Source: Gymnorhina tibicen (taxonomy: Eukaryota > Chordata > Aves > Passeriformes > Artamidae). Taken from it: DNA of 64,000 nt. The position numbers were made by a program, and so were the translations under genes. Below are positions 9,901 to 64,000 of the stretch, piece after piece (position 1 is the first letter of the stretch; the number at the start of each line of letters is the position of its first letter). The notes under the pieces were generated by a model. That model did no database searches. It was not told the origin of the DNA and saw only the letters and a list, made by a program, of their open reading frames with translations. Location: positions 765,459-829,458 of the forward strand of contig VXAZ01002369.1 in the NCBI GenBank assembly GCA_013399875.1. Reading direction: 5' to 3'.

Positions 9901-12265
9901 CAAATCCAGTGTCTGTGGCAGTGTGTTGTACCTCTCTTTCTGCAGTGACTCACCAGGGGTAGCAGTTCAAGGCATCATAGCCAAAACACTTGTGGAGACA
10001 CTCTCTTGTTCTCCAAACACATTGCCCTAGTGATCCCATAAATGAAACTTGAGTTCTCACAAACATCCACATTCCTGCTATCTGGAGTGTTTGTACATGT
10101 GTCTGTTGGAGGCATTTGTGGCTGATAGAGGGTAGGTCAGGTGTGTATCTGAGGTTTCTGCAAGACTCACTCATCTATCAGCCTATAGAACACAGGATCT
10201 GATAATCTTAAGGGTCTTTTCTGACCTAAATGGTTCCATGATTCTACCCCCTGGCACCCCCTGTGTGAACATTCCAGTGACCATCTTTTAAAGACAGCCA
10301 GATCAGTTGTGTAGCACTGATTGAAATTCTCTAGGAAATGCAGAATGTTCCCTTCCTCTCCTTTCTGCTTTTTCCAAAGTTCCTTTTCACTGAGATTGAC
10401 AGAAAGCAATGTCACAGAGACTGAGGCACTGCCTCCCAAACTCCTCCAGTAATCCTGGGGAAAGCTGTCCTGCAGTCATACCACCCTGGAGGCAAAAATG
10501 TCACAAGCAGCTGGATTTGTAAACGCTGTAATGTATCCAGACATGTTCAAAGTATCCAACCTGGACAACTTCTGTTGCTGCTTTAGCTACTAGTAACCTG
10601 TTTTGTACTCAGAAAGATGAAACAGTATTCAGTCAAGGACACTGGAATTTACTGGGTGCACCGATCCATCTCAGAGCAGGACACAGGAAACCTCCTGTTT
10701 ATTCCACACAGTTCTAGCATAAAAGCTGACGTATGTTTTCCCCACGTGCAGAAATCACTCATCTTGTTTTTTAATGTCTGCCATTTATGCTGTAAGTGGA
10801 GTATCTAATACAATTTAATACGTCCAACCAGTATGTGAACTTAACATGTTTAGTATCTCTTTAACTTCCAACAGCAAAACTAGATGCGCCCCCTAAGCCT
10901 AAAAGAGCCCCCAAGGCCAAGAAGGTGGAAACTGTGAACTCTGACTCAGATTCAGAATTCGGCATTCCAAAGAAGATGGCAGCACCCAAAGGTAGGAGTC
11001 ATACCTGGGCTCGCTGTAGCACAGGGCTCACAATTATTGTAAGAACCACACTGAGTTTTTAGTACATTGAGCACTGGTAGATTACTCAGCCATGAGCCTT
11101 TCCTGTGACAAATACAGTGTATTTACAGTGACTTCTTGGCAAACTGTGTGAACTTTTTATCTGACCTTCACTGCTGGGAATGCTCCTAATAGCTGCACCC
11201 CCCATCACGCCCTCTTCTGTTCTACTGGGTACTACTTATTTTCTGTGATCTCAGCTCTTTCCAAGCCAGTAAAATTCTGGTAGTAATTGTAGTAAGTAGC
11301 AATTTCTGGGTTTTTAAACCCAGTTTTTGGTATCCCAGTTCTCTGAGTCCTCACAACGCAGCACAGCAAGCACTGTAATTGGAGGAGTCTGCAAAGGATG
11401 CGCCAGTATTGATGGCTGAGGTTAACAGTAAATTTACTAAATAGTAAAGGTGAATTAATGCTGTGTAATCAGTGCAGAAGGTGACCAAGGACTTGTAGTT
11501 CTTCAGCAGTGCAGAAGTTATCTGATCTCATGAAGTTTGTGCCTGTCTTGAACTGACAGCTTGAGCTGTCAGGGTTAATGACTGTGGAAGAAGTAGAAAA
11601 GATGTAAAACTGAGAAAATAAAAAATACTGTATTATACTGCTGTTGTGAAGAAGGTTGAGTAGTAAACTGGGTTTGAACTTAACATGTAGACATACTAAA
11701 GTAATTTCACTAGGGGGTTTTTCAGTTTGATGAAGTTTGCAGTTTATTAAAAAAAAAAAAAAACCAAAACAAAGTTAACTCGTAACCTCTCACCTAGGAA
11801 AAGGCAGAGGGGCAAAGAAAAGGAAAGCATCTGGTTCAGAAAATGAAGGCGAATACAACCCTGGGAAGAAAACACCCAAGTCCACACCAAGCAAGGTCAG
11901 TTCCATCTATGCTCTTTTCTCCTTGTAAAAAGAACATCATGGATTACTTTACAAGTTCTTATTGTAAGTTGCTAATATGGTAATGGGGGCTGAGTTGTCC
12001 TTAGAAATCAGATGCTAGAGCGGTTAGGTTTTTTTTCAGTTCTGAATATTAAAATGGAAAATGTACAAAGCATCACAACTGACTTGTCTTTTCTTTTTTA
12101 AAGAAATCCAAGAAGGCTGCTTTTGACCAGGATTCTGATGTGGAAATCTTCCAGTCAGGCTTTGCCTCCGAAACTGCCCCAAAGCCACGGACAGGCCGGG
12201 CTAGAAAAGAAGTTAAATATTTTGCAGAGTCTGATGAAGATGATGATTTTGATATGTTTAATTAA
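754..12265 (+). CDS. TOP2B: DNA topoisomerase II beta, 3' part (13 spliced exons)
   Basis: Thirteen exons join in frame to 1806 nt (601 residues plus TAA). Type IIA topoisomerases pass one duplex through a transient double-strand break in another; the beta isoform is nuclear and linked to transcription in non-dividing cells. Visible residues 1-65 hold the LRKEWLVGMLGAES stretch shared by eukaryotic Top2. Residues 66-150 finish the C-gate region (DPVKAWKEA, then FNYILNMSLWSLTKEK). From about residue 177 on is the charged C-terminal domain, with a KKVKKRNPWSDDESKSESD segment (basic, NLS-like, then acidic/serine), poly-Asp and a terminal FDMFN. Beta rather than alpha is supported by LVQRGYESDPVKAW, NPWSDDES and the MFN end, as I recall them from mammalian TOP2B. 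ATPase, TOPRIM and catalytic-tyrosine exons lie left of the window. The gene converges on RARB, as in mammals. Frame, splice sites and identity are clear throughout. Confidence 0.97.
1107..1198 (+). CDS. TOP2B: TOP2B exon 2 of 13 visible
   Basis: A pyrimidine-rich acceptor (T/C tract, TTGTAG at 1101-1106) is followed by ENRSKRDLIQMLVQRGYESD and PVKAWKEAQEK, then AAG|GTAATA. 92 nt. This block is strongly conserved in Top2 C-gate domains. The preceding intron is only 157 nt. Confidence 0.97.
1199..2333 (+). other. TOP2B: TOP2B intron
   Basis: 1.1 kb of AT-rich intron with no exon or recognisable transposon. On the minus strand, 1642-1659 read as three adjacent nuclear-receptor-like hexamers, AGGTCA AGGTTA CGGTCA. 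The acceptor is TTTCACCTCAG. Confidence 0.7.
2334..2489 (+). CDS. TOP2B: TOP2B exon 3 of 13 visible
   Basis: Fifty-two codons in phase 0. They start with a serine/acidic linker (AAEEEDSQNANDDASSAS) and continue with GPDFNYILNMSLWSLTKEKV, the last conserved element of the Top2 C-gate. The donor is the non-consensus GTTGGT. The acidic linker differs from mammalian TOP2B as I remember it, while the following block is almost unchanged. Confidence 0.97.
2621..2704 (+). CDS. TOP2B: TOP2B exon 4 of 13 visible
   Basis: Twenty-eight codons, ERELNDLKRKSPSDLWKEDL then AAFVEELE, bounded by the acceptor CATGTTTTAG and the donor GTATGT. LKRKSPSDLWKEDL is a conserved Top2 motif at the end of the core. The exon separates the structured core from the disordered tail. 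Confidence 0.97.
2705..3628 (+). other. TOP2B: TOP2B intron
   Basis: 0.9 kb of AT-rich intron, with a pyrimidine tract (CCCCCCTCCTGCCTCCCC) before the acceptor GTTTGTTAG. No other feature was recognised. Confidence 0.7.
3629..3826 (+). CDS. TOP2B: TOP2B exon 5 of 13 visible: start of C-terminal domain
   Basis: Sixty-six codons in phase 0. They include KVEAQEREDVLAGM, a Lys/Gly-rich run (KPIKGKVGKPKMKKLQLEE), TMPSPFGRR and the basic end KLLKKKK before the donor GTAAAC. The stretch is lysine-rich, as expected at the start of the DNA- and chromatin-interacting tail. Confidence 0.97.
4165..4309 (+). CDS. TOP2B: TOP2B exon 6 of 13 visible
   Basis: Begins GESDSLAIKMEFDEEFGG after TTTTAG and ends KPKREKKEP plus one base before GTAAGA. 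It has an acidic half, an alanine/serine-rich linker and a basic KRKxK-like end. The middle is poorly conserved against mammals; the ends match TOP2B. The intron before it is 338 nt with nothing notable. Confidence 0.96.
4310..5550 (+). other. TOP2B: TOP2B intron
   Basis: 1.24 kb intron. A T/G-rich tract lies near 4528-4542 and a poly-A tract near 4929. The block around 5040-5230 is more GC-rich than its flanks. No exon or classifiable repeat was seen. Confidence 0.65.
5551..5709 (+). CDS. TOP2B: TOP2B exon 7 of 13 visible: NLS-like region
   Basis: ARVRRTPSSTKSSAKKVKKR leads into NPWSDDESKSESDLEE and VIIPRDSLLRRAA. The basic cluster next to NPWSDDES is the part of the TOP2B tail associated with nuclear localisation; this role is from family knowledge. 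The donor GTACCC is weak. The split codon joins the next exon to give Ala. Confidence 0.96.
5710..6509 (+). other. TOP2B: TOP2B intron
   Basis: 0.8 kb of AT-rich intron ending in TTTTCTCAG. No exon or repeat family was recognised. Confidence 0.65.
6510..6717 (+). CDS. TOP2B: TOP2B exon 8 of 13 visible: acidic poly-Asp segment
   Basis: After ERPKYTFDFSEEEDDADDDD comes an Asp/Asn run, then DLDELKVKASPVTND and DEFVPSDSLEKDEYDFSP. The Asp run is encoded by a GAT-rich triplet repeat (about 6551-6576), so its length may vary. The ORF appears to read on into the intron, but the consensus donor GTAAGT at 6718 and the next exon fix the end at GA, phase 2. Confidence 0.96.
6718..7232 (+). other. TOP2B: TOP2B intron
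   Basis: 515 nt of AT-rich intron with a T-rich tract (7207-7220) before the acceptor AAGTAG. No other feature. Confidence 0.65.
7233..7312 (+). CDS. TOP2B: TOP2B exon 9 of 13 visible
   Basis: A small 80-nt exon encoding (E)KTSQTKKNQDFGNIFSFPS then YSQKMDD. The FxNxFSFPSYSQK motif matches mammalian TOP2B. The acceptor is TAAGTAG and the donor GTGAGC. The following intron (7313-7625, 313 nt) holds nothing recognisable. Confidence 0.96.
7626..7736 (+). CDS. TOP2B: TOP2B exon 10 of 13 visible
   Basis: Encodes TTKLDSDDEDSAPVFSSSFA followed by PKQTEKIPSKTVAAKK. It has a serine/acidic phospho-acceptor-like stretch and then a basic one. PSKTVAAKK is the conserved anchor. Acceptor GATTGTAG, donor GTATGT; the split Gly/Ala codon joins the next exon. 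Confidence 0.96.
8015..8260. mobile_element. Probable avian LTR-type interspersed repeat fragment
   Basis: The block from GGAGCATGACACCAGGAG through ATATCCCTTGGGTCAG and CCTCACAACTCCTTGTGCAC to CTACTATGAAGAAAATGAAC resembles, from memory, a dispersed repeat common in bird genomes and thought to be retrovirus-like LTR material. No target-site duplication, primer-binding site or coding remnant is visible. Class and boundaries are uncertain. Confidence 0.4.
10201..10246 (+). mobile_element. CR1 LINE 3' tail fragment
   Basis: AAGGGTCTTTTCTGACCTAA then TGGTTCCATGATTCTAC is a diverged form of the CR1 3' end, which in birds ends in short ATTCTATG-type repeats. The element is truncated and upstream homology fades before about 10160. 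Plus orientation. Confidence 0.6.
10875..10991 (+). CDS. TOP2B: TOP2B exon 11 of 13 visible
   Basis: Encodes KLDAPPKPKRAPKAKKVETV followed by NSDSDSEFGIPKKMAAPK. The basic KPKRAPKxKK cluster and the SDSDSEFGIPKK motif match TOP2B; the serines in an acidic context look like casein-kinase-2-type sites. Acceptor CCAACAG, donor GTAGGA. Confidence 0.96.
10992..11797 (+). other. TOP2B: TOP2B intron
   Basis: 0.8 kb intron with an A15 run at 11749-11763 shortly before the acceptor CACCTAG. No exon seen. The A run may be a retroposon tail, but nothing identifiable precedes it. Confidence 0.6.
11798..11895 (+). CDS. TOP2B: TOP2B exon 12 of 13 visible
   Basis: Encodes (G)KGRGAKKRKASGSENEGEYN then PGKKTPKSTPSK. 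GRGAKKRK is a further basic, NLS-like cluster and GSENEGEYNPG is conserved with mammals. Acceptor CACCTAG, donor GTCAGT. The intron that follows is 208 nt. Confidence 0.96.
12104..12265 (+). CDS. TOP2B: TOP2B last coding exon, with stop
   Basis: KSKKAAFDQDSDVEIFQSGF continues to PRTGRARKEVKYFAESDEDD and ends DFDMFN then TAA (12263-12265). The acceptor is TTTTTTAAAG. The acidic end is about three residues shorter than I recall for human TOP2B. The terminal MFN is typical of the beta isoform. Confidence 0.97.
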   Translation, partial: KSKKAAFDQDSDVEIFQSGFASETAPKPRTGRARKEVKYFAESDEDDDFDMFN

Positions 12266-12600
12266 GTGCCCAAAGAGCACAAAAATGTTTTCCAACAAGT
12301 ATCTTGTGTTGTCCTTTTGTCCCCTCTGTCGCAAACTTTTGTACATTTGACTTATTTTATGTGATAATGTAATTGATGGTTTTTATTATTGTGTGTAGGC
12401 ATTTTAACATTTTGTTCTTACACCTACAGTTTTATGCTCTTTTTTACTCATTGAAATGTCATGTATTTGTCTGACTGGCTTGTAGAGATGTTCTAGACAG
12501 CTGTGCTAAAGCACATTTTAATTGTCATGGTTGCAAACAGCAAACCTGCTTTTTGAAATGAAGTTTAAACATTAAAAAAATGAAAAAACTACCGTGTGTG
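12266..12600 (+). other. TOP2B: TOP2B 3' UTR
   Basis: AT-rich untranslated tail between the stop codon and the first poly(A) signal region; about 330 nt if the first signal is used. No miRNA site is claimed. The exact end is inferred, not observed. Confidence 0.7.
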
Positions 12601-12611
12601 TGTGTGTGTGT
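12571..12611 (+). terminator. TOP2B: TOP2B polyadenylation signal ATTAAA with GT-rich downstream element
   Basis: ATTAAA at 12571-12576 is followed 17 bases later by a perfect (GT)9 run (12594-12611), the usual order of hexamer then GU-rich downstream element. Cleavage is expected near 12586-12600. A second hexamer, AATAAA, at 12651-12656 could serve a longer transcript. Confidence 0.65.
12594..12611. repeat. (GT)9 microsatellite
   Basis: A perfect dinucleotide run in the TOP2B/RARB intergenic junction, placed where a GU-rich downstream polyadenylation element for TOP2B would be. Confidence 0.95.
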
Positions 12612-12650
12612 AAAATTTGGCTAGAGGGACTACTTCTACACAATTTTTAA

Positions 12651-12656
12651 AATAAA
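12651..12656 (+). terminator. TOP2B: Alternative TOP2B poly(A) signal AATAAA
   Basis: A canonical AATAAA on the plus strand, 385 nt past the stop codon. If used, the TOP2B transcript would end near 12670 and overlap the RARB 3' end. Confidence 0.45.
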
Positions 12657-12661
12657 TATAT

Positions 12662-12667
12662 TTTATT
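12662..12667 (-). terminator. RARB: RARB polyadenylation signal AATAAA
   Basis: TTTATT on the plus strand reads AATAAA on the minus strand, about 1.2 kb downstream of the RARB stop. It is the only canonical minus-strand hexamer I found between the stop and TOP2B. Cleavage is expected near 12635-12650. Confidence 0.65.
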
Positions 12668-13750
12668 CTTTGCCAGGAGACTCCATGGAAAAAGGTAAAC
12701 AGTATATGAACATAGAAAGCATTGTTAAACAATCTCAATGTACAAACAGAGCCAGTGAAAGTACATCACAGACTTGCTAGAATATATAAAAAAAAAAAAA
12801 ATTCCACTAGTGCTTTAAATGAAACCTAAGAAACTGACACTTTAAATCTGTTAACCATTCTACCACAGTTTTCACTCTGCTTCATGGTGATTTAACAAGG
12901 CCAAGAAGGCAGATTCTCTCCTTGTGTTTCTGGAAGTCCTAGCTGTACTTCCCTAGCACCTGGAAGGCTGAATAACCCAGCTGATTCCTGGCAGTTGATT
13001 CTTAAGGAAATACCCTGGACTCAGTGATTCAAAACCTCTAAGCGAGTATGCTGGTTATCATCCCATGAAGTTTCCCTAATGGCTTGTGAACAAGTAAACA
13101 AAAACATGGTAACACTGAAAAGTGTTTCTGCCTTGGAGGCTATAGCATTGCTGTCGAAATGGAGCGGGTAATTGTGGAGCTAGGTCACCAGCCAGCTAAG
13201 AAACCACTTCTTTAAAATTTAAAGTGACATTAACAGTGGAACAAATGACATCTGAATAACTGATCTGGCAGTTAATGCTGATACCGATACCTCTTCTGCT
13301 GGGGCAGTGACGTTTTGTATACTTTTTACAAGGAAGGAGATGCAAACTGAGGGCAGCAAGGACAAGTTTTCATATTTCAACTAAATCAGACGGTCCTTTC
13401 AACTTCCTTCTCTGGATGTGTACAGTAGTCCATGTCCTGTGGTTGGTGTCTTGATCGTTTTAGGTATGAGAGACAAAAGGAAAGCACCAAACATCCAGTA
13501 TGGAGAGTACAGCCATACATTTGTATGTACAAAGTCATCAGAAATGCAACCAGATTTTGAAGACTGAGATCTGTCTTGTCACCATGCAATATTGAGTGTT
13601 CAGAGAAGAAAACAGAAGCTTAACTATTTTTTTTTTGCATGAAATGGCTGATTTAAAGTTTCAAAAGTTTGCATTTTCTAGTTTTAAGAGTTTAAACAGC
13701 AAGGAGTATATATCGATACATATGAAAATTTCTTGGTCCTTGTTGAGTTT

Positions 13751-13783
13751 ATCTATATATATATACATATATAGATATATATT
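13751..13783. repeat. RARB: AT-alternating tract in the RARB 3' UTR
   Basis: TA dinucleotides with single C and G interruptions; self-complementary, so a hairpin is possible in the RARB 3' UTR RNA. Confidence 0.85.
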
Positions 13784-13877
13784 AAGTCCAGAAACTAAGC
13801 AGCAGTAAAAATGTTTTTCTTGCTTTTCATCCCTGTACATAAGGTAATAGGAATGTCTGAAGTAGCTGGAAAATGTC

Positions 13878-64000
<50,123 letters not shown>

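Larger units (their letters stand above)
7737..10874 (+). other. TOP2B: TOP2B large intron with repeat fragments
   Basis: At 3.1 kb this is the longest visible TOP2B intron and is less AT-rich than the others. It carries a probable LTR-type fragment (about 8015-8260) and a CR1 tail (about 10201-10246). The sequence between them, roughly 9040-10150, is of mixed composition and may also be old transposon, but I could not classify it. Confidence 0.55.
12640..13877 (-). other. RARB: RARB 3' UTR
   Basis: About 1.2 kb from the stop codon to the minus-strand AATAAA. It contains an alternating AT tract (13751-13783) that could form a hairpin in RNA and a 14-nt homopolymer (plus-strand A, 12788-12801; U run in the RNA). 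No open frame of interest is present. The length agrees with what I recall for mammalian RARB. Confidence 0.7.

Overview
The window is vertebrate nuclear DNA, most likely from a bird. The evidence is spliced genes with GT-AG introns, strong CpG depletion broken by small CpG-rich islets, no bacterial-style gene packing, and at least three short fragments with the 3' tail of avian-type CR1 retrotransposons. I cannot name the species. A 4-base N gap inside a poly-T run (22277-22280) shows it is a draft assembly.

Two protein-coding genes account for every coding exon I can support, and they converge tail to tail. Positions 1-12.6 kb, plus strand, hold the 3' half of TOP2B (DNA topoisomerase II beta). 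Its last 13 coding exons (754-12265) give 601 residues: the end of the C-gate region and the whole acidic and basic C-terminal domain. The catalytic tyrosine and ATPase exons lie left of the window. From about 12.64 kb to the right edge, minus strand, lies RARB (retinoic acid receptor beta). Its last six coding exons (13878-58487) encode the second zinc finger, hinge, complete ligand-binding domain and F domain. They give 346 residues, which fit human RARbeta2 positions 103-448 without length change. Subtype-diagnostic pocket residues (Ala225, Ile263, Val388) identify the beta paralogue. The first zinc-finger exon and the promoters lie beyond 64 kb.

The two 3' ends nearly touch. TOP2B poly(A) signals sit at 12571 and 12651 on the plus strand, and a RARB AATAAA sits at 12662-12667 on the minus strand. 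Cleavage sites would be tens of bases apart, or the transcripts would overlap.

The rest is intron. TOP2B introns are short, except for a 3.1-kb intron (7737-10874) with a likely LTR-type repeat fragment and a CR1 tail. RARB introns are long (up to 24.9 kb) and contain simple repeats, CR1 tails, GC/CpG-rich islets (19.3-20.2, 37.8-38.1, 43.5-43.7, 54.9-55.1 kb) and transcription-factor-like motif arrangements. The motifs include a perfect 16-bp TCF/LEF-type palindrome, a DR3 nuclear-receptor repeat and paired PBX/HOX-like sites, all candidate cis-regulatory elements of a developmental gene. I found no tRNA, rRNA, CRISPR array, complete transposon or novel multi-gene system. The intronic open reading frames, up to 228 codons, do not look like real genes.
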